From an uncultured Bacteroidia bacterium (GTDB lineage Bacteria; Bacteroidota; Bacteroidia; Bacteroidales; F082): 64,000 nt of DNA. The DNA is taken from positions 35,053 through 99,052 of the forward strand of contig CADCJI010000009.1 of assembly GCA_902801625.1 (NCBI GenBank). The letters run 5' to 3'. The translations under genes were made by a program, and so were the position numbers. The notes beneath the pieces are model-generated. The model had not been told where the DNA came from and did not search any database. It saw only the letters and a program-made list of their open reading frames with translations. Below are positions 41,658 through 53,382 of the stretch, in pieces; the first letter of the stretch is position 1, and each line of letters opens with the position of its first letter.

Positions 41658-42965
41658 ATGTCAAACATTGTAGCAATTGTGGGGAGACCCAATGTGGGAA
41701 AATCGACGCTCTTTAACCGTTTGCTGAAGCAGCGTATGGCCATCGTGGAAGAAACGAGCGGCGTGACGCGCGACAGGCACTACGGCAAGAGCGACTGGAA
41801 CGGAAAGGAATTCACCGTCATCGACACTGGCGGCTATGTGGTTGGGTCGGATGACATCTTTGAAGAAGAAATCCGCAAACAAGTAGATTTGGCCATCGAC
41901 GAGGCCGATGTCATCGTTTTTATCGTCGACGGTCGCGAAGGTCTGCATGTCCTCGACGAGGATGTGGCGGTCATCTTGAGGCAGCAGAAGAAGCCTGTCT
42001 TATTGGCTGTCAACAAGATAGATGAACCCAATAAGGAAATCTTGGCAGGTGAGTTCTATGCCTTGGGTCTGGGTGAGCCTTTCCCGATGTCGGCCATGAC
42101 TGGTACGGGCACAGGCGAGCTCTTGGACAAAGTCTGTGAACTGTTGCCCTCTGATACCACCGACTTCGACACCGACCTGCCCAAGTTCACCGTGGTAGGC
42201 CGTCCCAATGTGGGTAAGTCCTCCTTAATCAACGCCTTCCTTGGCACCGACCGTCATATCGTCACCGACATCGCTGGCACTACTCGTGATGCCAACTACA
42301 CGCGTTATAAGGCCTTCGGCATGGAGTTTATGCTGGTCGATACCGCCGGTCTACGCAAAAAGAGCAAGGTGGAAGAAGACATCGAGTTTTACAGCGTGCT
42401 GCGTTCCATCCGCGCCATCGAGGACAGTGATGTGGCCATCCTCATGCTCGACGCAACACAAGGCTTCGAGGCTCAGGATATGAACATCCTGCGCCTCATC
42501 GAGAAGAACAAGAAAGGCTTGGTAATGGTCGTCAATAAATGGGACCTCGTGGAGAAAGACTCCAATACACACAAGGCCTATGAAGAACTGATTCGTTCCA
42601 GAACGGCGCCTTTCACCGACTACCCCATCATCTTTACCTCGGCCATCAACAAGCAACGCATCTATAAGGTGCTGGAAACCGCTCACAAGGTCTATGAGAA
42701 CCGCGAGCGCCGCATCCCCGTGCGCGAGCTGAATGACAAGATGCAGGAAATCATCAACTCCATCCCGCTGCCGACGGCATCGCGTGGGCGTTTCCTGCGC
42801 ATCAAGTACATCACCCAGTTGAAGAGCATCTCACCCCAATTCATCTTCTTCTGCAACCTGCCGAAAGATGTGAAAGAGTCGTACAAACGCTTTCTGGAGA
42901 ACAAAATCCGCGAGACTTGGGACTTCAATGGCGTCCCGATTCAACTCATTTTTAAAGAGAAGTAA
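41658..42965 (+). CDS. der: GTPase Der (EngA), tandem G domains
   Basis: A 435-residue protein with two GTPase domains: the first with [14 protein letters not shown] and DTGGYV at about 8-60, the second with [14 protein letters not shown] and [19 protein letters not shown] from about 180. A C-terminal KH-like domain follows (about 350-435). It acts in 50S subunit maturation. A TACCTTTG -7 box is at 41625-41632, 26 bp before the ATG. Confidence 0.96.
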   Translation: MSNIVAIVGRPNVGKSTLFNRLLKQRMAIVEETSGVTRDRHYGKSDWNGKEFTVIDTGGYVVGSDDIFEEEIRKQVDLAIDEADVIVFIVDGREGLHVLDEDVAVILRQQKKPVLLAVNKIDEPNKEILAGEFYALGLGEPFPMSAMTGTGTGELLDKVCELLPSDTTDFDTDLPKFTVVGRPNVGKSSLINAFLGTDRHIVTDIAGTTRDANYTRYKAFGMEFMLVDTAGLRKKSKVEEDIEFYSVLRSIRAIEDSDVAILMLDATQGFEAQDMNILRLIEKNKKGLVMVVNKWDLVEKDSNTHKAYEELIRSRTAPFTDYPIIFTSAINKQRIYKVLETAHKVYENRERRIPVRELNDKMQEIINSIPLPTASRGRFLRIKYITQLKSISPQFIFFCNLPKDVKESYKRFLENKIRETWDFNGVPIQLIFKEK

Positions 42966-43095
42966 TTTTTCGGGATTGCTTCGCAAGAAATCAATCGAAA
43001 ATCATTTTAAAACCAAACAAAAATCCATTGTTTTGATTTTGTATGATTTTAGAAAGATTTCTTGGCCGTAGGCCAATCCCAAAAGGACACACAAT

Positions 43096-43485
43096 ATGAC
43101 CGAAGAAGAAAATATCGTTCGACTCGACAAATGGCTGTGGGCGGCGCGTCTCTTCAAGACGCGCAGTCTGGCCGTGGATGCCATCAAAGGCGGCAAGGTG
43201 AAGGTGGACGACAACCCCGTGAAGCCTTCTCGCGAAGTAAAAGTGGGTGATGTCATTCAAGTGCAGATTGAGCAGTTGCACAAGGTAGTGGAAGTAAAGA
43301 CTGTCATCAAAAACCGCGTCTCCGCCAAGCAAGTGCCCGAAGTCTACAACGACCTTACGCCCAAGGAGGAATACGAACGCATCGAGTTCATGCGCGCCTA
43401 CAAGGCCGAGTGGCGCGACCGTGGCGCTGGTCGTCCGACGAAGAAAGAACGAAGGATGATAGAACGGCTTAAGGATGATTTATAA
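43096..43485 (+). CDS. hslR: S4-domain RNA-binding protein, Hsp15-like
   Basis: A 129-residue protein with an N-terminal S4 domain (RLDKWLWAARLFKTRSLAVDAIKGGKVKVDD) and a basic C-terminal tail (GRPTKKERRMIERLKDDL). Hsp15 in E. coli binds stalled 50S subunits with peptidyl-tRNA during recycling. Its place after era and der keeps a ribosome-biogenesis theme, although a 130-bp gap separates it from der. Confidence 0.88.
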   Translation: MTEEENIVRLDKWLWAARLFKTRSLAVDAIKGGKVKVDDNPVKPSREVKVGDVIQVQIEQLHKVVEVKTVIKNRVSAKQVPEVYNDLTPKEEYERIEFMRAYKAEWRDRGAGRPTKKERRMIERLKDDL

Positions 43486-43486
43486 A

Positions 43487-43518
43487 ACCAAAGGCGACCC
43501 CATAGAGTCGCCTTTGGT
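43487..43518. terminator. Bidirectional terminator between hslR and HEPN genes
   Basis: A perfect 12-bp stem, ACCAAAGGCGAC (43487-43498) with GTCGCCTTTGGT (43507-43518), lies between two convergent genes. The minus-strand side ends in a T run. Confidence 0.85.
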
Positions 43519-43530
43519 AAATATGTTACT

Positions 43531-43929
43531 TTATTTTCCTTCAATTATTAGCTTCTCGAGCTTTTCCATAAACTTGTGTGTAGGTTCCTTGAGTGACCGA
43601 GTCTCTTCCATTGAAATGTCATACGCACAATTGTAATCAGCCTTTTGACGGAGTTGGAACAAACGAGCCAGGAAACTACCATCTTCCAAAGAAATCTTCT
43701 CAGTTTTCACAAAATGCAAACTAAACTGTGTTAGCATCCCTGAATGGGTATGTGCAACGATTTCTCTTTGAATGAAAAGGGCTTGCACAATATGAAAACA
43801 AGCATAATAAAACCGGTTTACGGCCATGTCGGAATAGTCCATATCCATCATTTCATCAGCTTGATTCAGAAACCGATGCGCCCTTTCAACTTGCATGTCA
43901 ACCAATATTTTTCTCTCTTCTTGGGTCAT
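43531..43929 (-). CDS. HEPN-domain protein (HEPN/MNT pair)
   Basis: A 132-residue all-helical HEPN protein. The motif RFYYACFH (R39 ... H46) matches the R.YYA.FH signature of this HEPN class. In HEPN/MNT modules the HEPN protein is an RNase-type toxin held inactive by the nucleotidyltransferase partner. Its start overlaps the stop of the MNT gene by 4 bp, so the two are translationally coupled. Confidence 0.85.
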   Translation of the reverse strand: MTQEERKILVDMQVERAHRFLNQADEMMDMDYSDMAVNRFYYACFHIVQALFIQREIVAHTHSGMLTQFSLHFVKTEKISLEDGSFLARLFQLRQKADYNCAYDISMEETRSLKEPTHKFMEKLEKLIIEGK

Positions 43930-44240
43930 TGCAATAAGTTTACTGCATCATGTTGAACATTCTCATAAAAGGGCGTTGCCCGATAAGATTGCCATTCCTG
44001 CTCAGTGTACATAATCGGATTGATTTCCTCGCCCAATTCGCAGCCTAACAAAACAAAAGGATAACTTACCGTATCGTAATCCGACTGGGTAAGTTTTTCC
44101 TTATTAAGGATGAGGAGTATGTCCCAATCCGAATAGGCATGAGCGGTTCCACGCGCTCGTGAACCGTAAAGCCATGCTTCACCTCCCGAGGGGACGACCT
44201 CCAACGCAAGTTGCTTAATGTCCGACAAAATGTTTTCCAT
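43926..44240 (-). CDS. Minimal nucleotidyltransferase (MNT), HEPN partner
   Basis: A 104-residue protein with the pol-beta-type motif GSRARGTAHAYSDWD (residues 26-40), with Asp38 and Asp40 as catalytic metal ligands. Short MNTs of this kind act as antitoxins by adenylylating the HEPN toxin. I chose ATG 44240 (MENILSDIKQ), 21 bp downstream of a TAGTTTTG -7 box. An upstream in-frame ATG at 44315 would cross that promoter and a palindrome. Confidence 0.87.
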   Translation of the reverse strand: MENILSDIKQLALEVVPSGGEAWLYGSRARGTAHAYSDWDILLILNKEKLTQSDYDTVSYPFVLLGCELGEEINPIMYTEQEWQSYRATPFYENVQHDAVNLLQ

Positions 44241-44261
44241 GGTTTTTGTTATTTCACACTG

Positions 44262-44292
44262 CAAAACTACACATTTTTTCCAAAACAACAAA
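44262..44292 (-). promoter_or_regulatory. Promoter of the MNT/HEPN pair
   Basis: On the minus strand TTTG (44289-44292) and TAGTTTTG (44262-44269) are separated by 19 bp, a full Bacteroidota -33/-7 match directly upstream of the MNT start. Confidence 0.75.
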
Positions 44293-44301
44293 TTAATAAA
44301 A

Positions 44302-44327
44302 TAGAGACGCGCCATGGCACGTCTCTA
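44302..44327. repeat. TAGAGACG palindrome, copy 2
   Basis: TAGAGACGcGCCATGGCaCGTCTCTA is a near-perfect palindrome with a CCATGG centre, 18 bp from copy 3. Confidence 0.8.
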
Positions 44328-44344
44328 CAGGTTTTTGTTCAATG

Positions 44345-44372
44345 GTAGAGACGTAGCGCGCTACGTCTCTAC
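44345..44372. repeat. GTAGAGACG palindrome, copy 3
   Basis: A perfect 28-bp palindrome, GTAGAGACGTAGCG and its complement, ending 7 bp from the stop of the V-type ATPase K gene. It may end or process the V-type ATPase transcript. Confidence 0.85.
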
Positions 44373-44378
44373 TAGTTT

Positions 44379-44903
<525 letters not shown>

Positions 44904-44919
44904 TCACAGTCTCATGTCA

Positions 44920-46680
44920 TTAGGTCTTTAATGGTTTATATCTTCTGCCAGAGCCCTCATAACCCGAATTCTTGAAGAACTCAAGGAAATTGAGTCGCAA
45001 GGGATGTACGAAAGCGCCCAAGATGCACATGGCGATGTTGAGCACGTGGCCGATGACCACGATGAGGATGAACCACACCCAACCGACACCGCCGTCACCC
45101 AAAGCCTGTGTACCAATGGCATTGAAGGCCTCACCAAGCTTGGCACCTGCCAAACCCAAGGCATACAGACGCAGGTAACTCAGCACGTCACCGAGCAGAC
45201 CCGTAGCCGTGTTGTAGGTCTCCCACAAACCCGAGCCCACATTGAGCAAAGGATTGCGGTGCAAGTCGTTGAGGAAGAAGATGCCCAAAGCGGAGAGGCC
45301 ACCTAAAATGATGACGACCCACTTGGTCACTGCCTTGTCCATGACACCCATCAGGGCGAGACCGCCCACGATGATGCCGCCCACGATAAGCAAAGTCCAG
45401 CCCCAGGTGCCCAAGGAATTGGCAAAGCCTTTTACCTTTGTACTCTGGTAGGTCTTCACGATCATGGCAAGGCAGATGTGCACGATACCGACGATGATGG
45501 CCAAGACCATCGTGCCGTCGAAACCGAACAGCTCCTTAGGCACCATACATTTCTTCACCACGTCGGGGATCCAAGTCCACTCCAACATGTCGGTGGAGAA
45601 GAAGGTATGGAACAACACACCAATAATAGTGGTGGCGATGCCCAAGGTAACGCCCAAAGGCGCAATCTTACCCAGTTTCTTCTTTAATGCCAGGCTGCCC
45701 AAGATGAGCACGAGGCCATAGCCCGCATCGCCCATGCAGAAGGCAAAGAAGAGCATGAAGAAGATGGAGATGAACACCGTCGGGTCGAACTCGTCGTATT
45801 TGGGACGGCCGTACATGTCGGTCAGCAACTCAAACATCGACACGAACTTGTTGTTTTTCAGCTTAATGGGAGGATTGTCATCCACCTTGGCTTTGTCCTC
45901 CAGATAGAAGACATTCTCCTTTTCAAGCATATCGCGCAAGGCGGGCTCGTTCACCGCAGGGGCGAAGCCTTCGAAGACCGTCAGATAGTCCTCGGCAGCC
46001 TTCTCTCCCGACACATGTGCCAGATGCAGGTCGAGCTTCGATAGGGTCTTGTCCAACTCGGCTTGTAGAACGGGCTCATGCCATTTCAGTTGGGCCAAGC
46101 GATGCTCTTTCTGCTTCACCTGCGCCTCCAAGTCGGCAATCTTCTTTTCGATGGCGGCGAAGTCGCTCTCGGGGGCAGGCAGTTCCTTCAGTGGAAAGTC
46201 GTAGTCGTCGTTTTCGGAGACCACCACGAAATAGCTGTAGCCGTCCACCTTCGAGATCTCGCTCAGCGCGTATTGTTCCTTCCAGGCAGGCTCAATGGCC
46301 TTCGCCTTATAGAAGTGAAGTTTCAATCCGTTCTCCTTGAGGCGGTCGAAGCTCTTGGCGTCGAACTGTCCCCAAGGCTTGCGGTCTTCCACATCCTTGT
46401 AGAGTTGCGGCAGCTGGGCCGCGAGGGCATCCTTGTCGCGCACGGTCTCCATCACCTCCACAGCGAAGTCGGTAGGCTTCTCGCCTGGGTCGTTGGCCTT
46501 CTCAATCTCTTTCAACTGAGCAAGGGCTTTTCGATAGATATCCGCACGAGCCGACAGTTTCTCCGACTTGTCATCGATAGGCTTCAGCGAACGGGTGATG
46601 TCAACCACGCCCACCGATTGCAGCTTCTCGAGGAAAGCATCGGCGTCGCCACTCAGCAGGATGAAATCATATTTCGTCAT
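44920..46680 (-). CDS. ntpI: V/A-type ATPase subunit I (a-like)
   Basis: A 586-residue stator/ion-channel subunit. The N-terminal half (1-270) is soluble with coiled-coil helices (FAAIEKKIADLEAQVKQKEHRL). The C-terminal half has about seven transmembrane segments, including the channel helix with the essential Arg (GDVLSYLRLYALGLAGAKLGEAFN). I chose the ATG at 46680, right after the stop of subunit D; an ATG at 46692 that overlaps D is also possible. Confidence 0.92.
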   Translation of the reverse strand: MTKYDFILLSGDADAFLEKLQSVGVVDITRSLKPIDDKSEKLSARADIYRKALAQLKEIEKANDPGEKPTDFAVEVMETVRDKDALAAQLPQLYKDVEDRKPWGQFDAKSFDRLKENGLKLHFYKAKAIEPAWKEQYALSEISKVDGYSYFVVVSENDDYDFPLKELPAPESDFAAIEKKIADLEAQVKQKEHRLAQLKWHEPVLQAELDKTLSKLDLHLAHVSGEKAAEDYLTVFEGFAPAVNEPALRDMLEKENVFYLEDKAKVDDNPPIKLKNNKFVSMFELLTDMYGRPKYDEFDPTVFISIFFMLFFAFCMGDAGYGLVLILGSLALKKKLGKIAPLGVTLGIATTIIGVLFHTFFSTDMLEWTWIPDVVKKCMVPKELFGFDGTMVLAIIVGIVHICLAMIVKTYQSTKVKGFANSLGTWGWTLLIVGGIIVGGLALMGVMDKAVTKWVVIILGGLSALGIFFLNDLHRNPLLNVGSGLWETYNTATGLLGDVLSYLRLYALGLAGAKLGEAFNAIGTQALGDGGVGWVWFILIVVIGHVLNIAMCILGAFVHPLRLNFLEFFKNSGYEGSGRRYKPLKT

Positions 46681-46681
46681 T

Positions 46682-47293
46682 TCAGTTACCATCTTCTGCC
46701 TCCTCTTCTGCTATGTGTTTGTTTTTCACGATCTTCTGGGAGGCCTTGGAGAGGTTCTCCTCGTCTTCCATATATCGCTTGATCTTACGTATGGCTTCGT
46801 TGTAGCCAGGAATTTGCACCTTCTCGTAAAGGTTGACTTTCTGTGTGGTCTTCTTCCGTTGATAATCCAAAATGCGGCTCACCTCGGTATAGACCTCCGA
46901 CTCGATACCCAGCTGTGCAAGGTTTTTCAAAATCTGCACACCGTCGGCATACCACATGGGCTTGGTGAAGAGGTTGATGTCCTTCACGTCGAACAGCACC
47001 TCCTCCAAGGCCGGCACGGGCACACCCGCAATCTTGACGGTCTTCAGCTTGACATCGGTCACCGAAACCAGTCCTGGCTCAAATTCATTCCAAAGCCGGG
47101 CCATGTACTCATACGACTTGAGTTCGGCCTCTAGTTGCTCGACAAGCCCCTCCGAACGCTCCTTGGCTTTCTTCACCTCAAGGCGCAGCGCGCTCTCCTT
47201 GCTCTTCAGCGTGGGCAAGGCACGGGTACGCGTCTTGAGCTGCTTGTTCAGCTCGTTCAGCGAGGTCTTGTTATATTGAAATTTGATGGCCAT
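46682..47293 (-). CDS. ntpD: V/A-type ATPase subunit D (central stalk)
   Basis: A 203-residue mostly helical subunit with two long coiled coils. It starts FQYNKTSLNELNKQLKTRTRALP and has the central VKLKTVKIAGVPVPALEEV segment seen in family members. It forms the rotor shaft inside the A3B3 head. No gene for subunit F, its usual partner, is seen in the operon. It lies between B (41-bp gap) and I. Confidence 0.9.
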   Translation of the reverse strand: MAIKFQYNKTSLNELNKQLKTRTRALPTLKSKESALRLEVKKAKERSEGLVEQLEAELKSYEYMARLWNEFEPGLVSVTDVKLKTVKIAGVPVPALEEVLFDVKDINLFTKPMWYADGVQILKNLAQLGIESEVYTEVSRILDYQRKKTTQKVNLYEKVQIPGYNEAIRKIKRYMEDEENLSKASQKIVKNKHIAEEEAEDGN

Positions 47294-47334
47294 TGAATCA
47301 ATTTAAAGATTTAAAATTCAAAATTCAAAATTGG

Positions 47335-48663
47335 TCACTTCGCAGGCTCTTTCCAGTATTTCTCAATGAGTTTCTCCTTCAGACCCGTCTCAGCCTTGGT
47401 GAAATACTTGCCAAACAACTCCCAACCCGTGTCAAGCATCTCCTCTATGGAGATGTTGACGTCGATGGCTAAGAGGCGCGTGGCATATTCCTTGGCGTAA
47501 TCGAGGCAACGCAGGTCGTAGTCGCTCAGGTCGAAGCCGTTCTCCAACTTGGTCTTGGCGTTGGCAGCATCGGCATACAAACGCACCGAAGTGTTCATCA
47601 CGGCGCTGTGGTCCTCACGGGTCTTCTTGTTCTGCACCAACTGTTTCAAACGCGACAACGAACGGAACGGGTCGACGATGACCTTGCCCGAATCAGGGTC
47701 GGCACGGAGGAACAACTGTCCCTCAGTGATGTAACCCGTGTTATCGGGGATGGCGTGCGTGATGTCGCCGTCGTTCAAGGTCGTCACGGCGATGATGGTG
47801 ATGGAACCGCCATCAGGCAGCTGCACGGCCTTCTCATAGATCTTGGCCAAGTCGGAATACAAGGAGCCAGGCATGGAGTCCTTGGAAGGAATCTGGTCCA
47901 TACGGTTACTCACGATACTCAAGGCGTCGGCATACAAGGTCATGTCGGTGAGTAGCACCAGCACTTTCTCGTTCTTATCCACTGCAAAATATTCAGCGGC
48001 AGTCAGTGCCATGTCGGGAATCAGCAGACGCTCGACAGGCGGTTGGTCAGTGGTGTTCACGAAGCTGATGATCTTGTGCAAGGCGCCTGCACTCTCGAAC
48101 TGGTTTTTGAAGAAGAGATAGTCATCGTTCGAAAGGCCCATGCCGCCAAGGATGATCTTGTCCACATCGGCACGGAGGGCCACCATGCTCATCACCTGGT
48201 TATAAGGTTGGTCGGGGTCGGCGAAGAACGGGATCTTCTGTCCGGAGACCAAAGTGTTGTTCAAGTCGATGCCTGCAATACCCGTCGGGATGAGTTGCGA
48301 AGGCTGACGACGCTTGAAGGGGTTCACTGAAGGACCGCCGATCTGGCGTTTCTCGCCTTCCACGGCCGGACCGCCGTCGATAGGCTCGCCGTATGCGTTG
48401 AAGAAACGGCCGGCAAGTTCGTCGCTCACATTCAGCGAAGGCGGCTCACCAAAGAAGGTCACTTCGGCATTGGTCGGGATGTCTTCCGTGCCGCCAAACA
48501 CCTGCAGGGTGACGGCATTGTCTTTAATCTTCACCACCTGCGCCAGACGGCCTGCCACGAGGGCGAGTTCGTCGTTGGCCACGCCTTGCGCCTCAAGGGT
48601 CACAGTGGCCTTGGTGATGGCGCTCAACTTGGTATAGATGCGTTGAAAGGCTTTCTCACTCAT
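47335..48663 (-). CDS. ntpB: V/A-type ATPase subunit B
   Basis: A 442-residue non-catalytic nucleotide-binding subunit. Typical segments are PFKRRQPSQLIPTGIAGIDLNNTLVSGQKIPFFADP and GSLYSDLAKIYEKAVQLPDGGSITII. As in the family, it lacks a Walker A motif. It alternates with subunit A in the head. Its start overlaps the 3' end of the A gene by 8 bp, indicating tight coupling. Confidence 0.95.
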   Translation of the reverse strand: MSEKAFQRIYTKLSAITKATVTLEAQGVANDELALVAGRLAQVVKIKDNAVTLQVFGGTEDIPTNAEVTFFGEPPSLNVSDELAGRFFNAYGEPIDGGPAVEGEKRQIGGPSVNPFKRRQPSQLIPTGIAGIDLNNTLVSGQKIPFFADPDQPYNQVMSMVALRADVDKIILGGMGLSNDDYLFFKNQFESAGALHKIISFVNTTDQPPVERLLIPDMALTAAEYFAVDKNEKVLVLLTDMTLYADALSIVSNRMDQIPSKDSMPGSLYSDLAKIYEKAVQLPDGGSITIIAVTTLNDGDITHAIPDNTGYITEGQLFLRADPDSGKVIVDPFRSLSRLKQLVQNKKTREDHSAVMNTSVRLYADAANAKTKLENGFDLSDYDLRCLDYAKEYATRLLAIDVNISIEEMLDTGWELFGKYFTKAETGLKEKLIEKYWKEPAK

Positions 48664-50404
48664 GTTTCAGTTCCTCCTTTAACTGTCCAAGATATTTTTC
48701 AAATTGTTCCGACTTGTATTCCGAGTAGTTCATCTGGCGGCAGATGTTGATCAAGCCCTTGAAGTAGGTCGTGCACTCCTCGAAGTTGTCGAACTTGAAG
48801 CTGCGGTCGCAGATTTCAAGCACAAGGTCGAGCATGAACTTCTGACGGTCGAGCGGCGTGGAGCCGTCGATGTCGTCGAAAGCGTCTTGCTGCAGAATAA
48901 CAAAGTCGACGAGTTCCGACTTCCAATATTGCTCGTGGTACGACATCGGCACACCGTCGTCGCCCAAGATGTTGATCTGTTCGTAGGCATCCTTGCCTCG
49001 GCGGATGATGTATTTTGTCTTTGTTACCTTTTCAACCCAGCCCTTCTCAATCTTACTATCAAGATACTCGATGATTTCGGGGTATTCGAGGTATTTCGAA
49101 TAGGAGTCGACGGGGTCGACGGCAGGATAACGCTTCTTGTCGGCGCGGTTCTGCGAAAGGCCGTAGAAGCAACGGGCGGCTTTCTTCGTGGACTCGGTCA
49201 CAGGTTCCTTCAGGTTACCGCCAGCAGGCGACACCGTTCCAATGAAGGTGATGGAGCCCGACTGGCCGTTATTCAATTTCACATAACCAGCACGTGCGTA
49301 GAAGTTGGAGATGATGGCCGAGAGGTCGACGGGGAAGCCGTCCTGACCGGGCAGTTCCTCCAAACGGTTACTCATTTCACGCAAGGCCTGCGCCCAACGC
49401 GAGGTGGAGTCGGCCAGCAACAACACCTTCATACCCATGGCGCGGTAGTATTCGCCGAGGGTCATGGCCGTGTAGACCGAAGCCTCACGAGCGGCAACCG
49501 GCATGTTGGAGGTGTTGCAGATGATGATGGTACGCTCCATCAGCGAGCGACCCGTGTGCTTGTCCTTCAGTTCGGGGAACTCGGTGAAGATCTCCACGAC
49601 CTCATTGGCACGCTCACCGCAGGCCGCCATGATGATGATGTCGGCGTCGGCTTGCTCGGCAAGGGCGTGTTGCAGCACAGTCTTGCCGCAGCCGAAAGGT
49701 CCAGGGATGAAGCCTGTGCCGCCTTCGGCAATAGGATTCAGAGTATCGATGCAACGCACACCCGTCTCCATCACTTTGAAGGGACGCGGTTTCTCCACAT
49801 AGCCGCCCACGGCCACCTTGACGGGCCATTTCTGCATCATCGTCACCTTCACCTCCTCGCCTTCCGCGTTGGTCAGCGTAGCGACGGTGTCAGTGATCTT
49901 GTATTGTCCGGCGGCGACCACATTCTTCACGGTGTATGTCCCTTTGAAGTTGAACGGCACCATGATTTTGTGGGGCAGCCAGCCTTCCTTGACTTCGCCC
50001 AGCCAGTCGGCGGCAACCACTTGGTCGCCTGCCTTGGCGATAGGCGTGAAGTCCCAAAGTTTCTCTTCGTCGAGGGCCTTGGTGTATTCACCGCGTTTCA
50101 GAAACACACCTTCCATGGTGGCGAGGTTGTTCTGCAGGCCGTCGAAGTTGCTCGAAAGCAAACCAGGTCCCAAGGTCACCTCAAGCATGTAGCCTTGGAA
50201 TTCCACCTTGTCGCCGATCTGCAGACCGCGGGTGCTCTCAAACACCTGCACGGAGGCCTTGTTCCCGTTCACCTTGATGACCTCTGCCATCAGCTCGACG
50301 CCGTCGAGGTCGATGAAGCAGATCTCATTCTGTGCCACAGGGCCGTCCACCTCCACAGTGACGAGGTTTGCAATGATTCCTGTAACTTTTCCTGTTGTTT
50401 TCAT
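48656..50404 (-). CDS. ntpA: V/A-type ATPase catalytic subunit A
   Basis: A 582-residue catalytic subunit. The P-loop GPFGCGKT (235-242) is of the V/A type. The bulge insertion typical for A subunits lies at about 110-190 (LWDFTPIAKAGDQVVAADWLG), and the Walker B region includes LLLADSTSRWAQALREMSNRLEELPGQDGFP. It hydrolyses or makes ATP at the interface with B. It is preceded by a 76-bp gap and the DUF2764 gene. Confidence 0.96.
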   Translation of the reverse strand: MKTTGKVTGIIANLVTVEVDGPVAQNEICFIDLDGVELMAEVIKVNGNKASVQVFESTRGLQIGDKVEFQGYMLEVTLGPGLLSSNFDGLQNNLATMEGVFLKRGEYTKALDEEKLWDFTPIAKAGDQVVAADWLGEVKEGWLPHKIMVPFNFKGTYTVKNVVAAGQYKITDTVATLTNAEGEEVKVTMMQKWPVKVAVGGYVEKPRPFKVMETGVRCIDTLNPIAEGGTGFIPGPFGCGKTVLQHALAEQADADIIIMAACGERANEVVEIFTEFPELKDKHTGRSLMERTIIICNTSNMPVAAREASVYTAMTLGEYYRAMGMKVLLLADSTSRWAQALREMSNRLEELPGQDGFPVDLSAIISNFYARAGYVKLNNGQSGSITFIGTVSPAGGNLKEPVTESTKKAARCFYGLSQNRADKKRYPAVDPVDSYSKYLEYPEIIEYLDSKIEKGWVEKVTKTKYIIRRGKDAYEQINILGDDGVPMSYHEQYWKSELVDFVILQQDAFDDIDGSTPLDRQKFMLDLVLEICDRSFKFDNFEECTTYFKGLINICRQMNYSEYKSEQFEKYLGQLKEELKHE

Positions 50405-50480
50405 ATAATGTATTTCTAATTTCTAATTTCAAAATTTCAAGATATTGACGCGAGACTGCGGGACGCGGGACTGCGGGACA

Positions 50481-51074
50481 TTACACGCTCAAATCCAAAT
50501 TGGCACTCGTTCCCCTTATCTCCTGCACGAGTTTCTGGAACATCTCCTGTCCCTTGGAGGCGTCGAGTTCGGCCCAGCGCTGCACGGTCTTGGCCTTGAC
50601 CAAAAAAGCGAGGATGGCGTTCATGTTGAAGTAGTCCATGCGGGCGATGTCGCTGGCCTTCTCCCACTTCAGCTCGTCCATCTTCTGCTCACGCTCCACG
50701 AAGTCGGCATCGGCGAGGATTTCCTCGATCTGCTTACCTTCCTCGAAGTCGGCCTCGGGCAATTCCAAAGTATAGTCTTCGGCTTTCTTGCCAAGGCGCT
50801 TGGCCAGGTAGTTCACCTTCATGTTGCGCAGACGACCGTCGAAGTCGAAATACTCGCGGATGAAACGGTTCTTGCTCTTGGCGGCCTTGTCGTAAAACTC
50901 CGCACCGAGGCTGTCCTCATTGAAACCTTCCTCCATAAGTTCGACCAACTTCTGGTCTTTCTCTGAGAGCAGCTCCATGATAGACTCCTTCACGGCGGCA
51001 TAGTCGAAGCCCGTGTTCTCGAAGCCTGAGGTCAGTTCCGGCAAGCCGGCCACGATATAGACGTAGTTATCCAT
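50481..51074 (-). CDS. DUF2764 protein, possible C/d-type stalk subunit
   Basis: A 197-residue helical protein beginning MDNYVYIVAGLPEL and ending in ARMDYFNMNAILAFLVKAK...KLVQEIRG. This gene is constant between E and A in Bacteroidota V-type operons. Size, helical character and position make it a candidate for the missing subunit C (d), which joins the stalk to the K ring, but this is inference. Its start overlaps the stop of subunit E by one base. Confidence 0.85.
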   Translation of the reverse strand: MDNYVYIVAGLPELTSGFENTGFDYAAVKESIMELLSEKDQKLVELMEEGFNEDSLGAEFYDKAAKSKNRFIREYFDFDGRLRNMKVNYLAKRLGKKAEDYTLELPEADFEEGKQIEEILADADFVEREQKMDELKWEKASDIARMDYFNMNAILAFLVKAKTVQRWAELDASKGQEMFQKLVQEIRGTSANLDLSV

Positions 51075-51685
51075 CAGCCGAAGAGGATTTTCTTGGTGGC
51101 GGGACGCAGATAGTTGGCGATAAGCTGTGTGAACTCGTCGTCAGTGAACTGGAGCACGTAGCCGCCATCTTTGGGTGCGACCTTGAAGCCACCGTTCATC
51201 TTCTTGGAGTAGTCCACCTTCACCTCGCCCTTGAACTGGTTGGCGATTTCGTTCTTCACGAAAGGCTCCACCTCGGCTTTCAAGGCTTCAGGCAGGATGA
51301 GATTCAAGTCGACGGGCGATGCATTCTGCGGGTTGAAAGCCTTCACCACGCTGGTAATCAACTCCTTCACAAAGGCAGCATTGCCCATGTTGGCCTTCAC
51401 GCCTTCGGTGGCGGTGTGGGTCACCACCATTTTCTCGATTTCCTGTTTCGTCACGGCGATGCTTTGGGTGGCCGCCATCTTGATGTCGGCATTCACCTTG
51501 GTCTTCATCTCCTCGGCCTCTTTGTTAGCCTGGGCGATGATGCGGTCGGCCTCGGCCTTGGCGTAGGCCACGATGCGGTCGGCCTCGGCTTGTGCCTTCT
51601 GCACAAGTTCTTCACCGTCGTGTTTTCCTTTCGACAAGCCCTCGTTATAAAGCCTGTCGGTCAATTCTTGCAGTTTGTCTTGCAT
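51074..51685 (-). CDS. ntpE: V/A-type ATPase subunit E (peripheral stalk)
   Basis: A 203-residue protein with a long Ala/Lys/Glu-rich N-terminal coiled coil (ELVQKAQAEADRIVAYAKAEADRIIAQANKE) and a C-terminal globular part (VDYSKKMNGGFKVAPKDGGYVLQFTDDEF), as in E subunits. No separate G/H subunit is seen, so E may make the stalk alone or with a partner encoded elsewhere. It is the first gene of the V-type operon; a TAATTTTG -7 box lies at 51723-51730. Confidence 0.9.
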   Translation of the reverse strand: MQDKLQELTDRLYNEGLSKGKHDGEELVQKAQAEADRIVAYAKAEADRIIAQANKEAEEMKTKVNADIKMAATQSIAVTKQEIEKMVVTHTATEGVKANMGNAAFVKELITSVVKAFNPQNASPVDLNLILPEALKAEVEPFVKNEIANQFKGEVKVDYSKKMNGGFKVAPKDGGYVLQFTDDEFTQLIANYLRPATKKILFG

Positions 51686-53369
<1,684 letters not shown>

Positions 53370-53382
53370 TTAATAAGGTGAG

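Noticed and set aside
48704-50419. A 571-codon plus-strand frame opposite the V-type A subunit gene
   Set aside because: Shadow of a well-conserved gene; His/Val/Asp-rich composition typical of reverse-complement frames.
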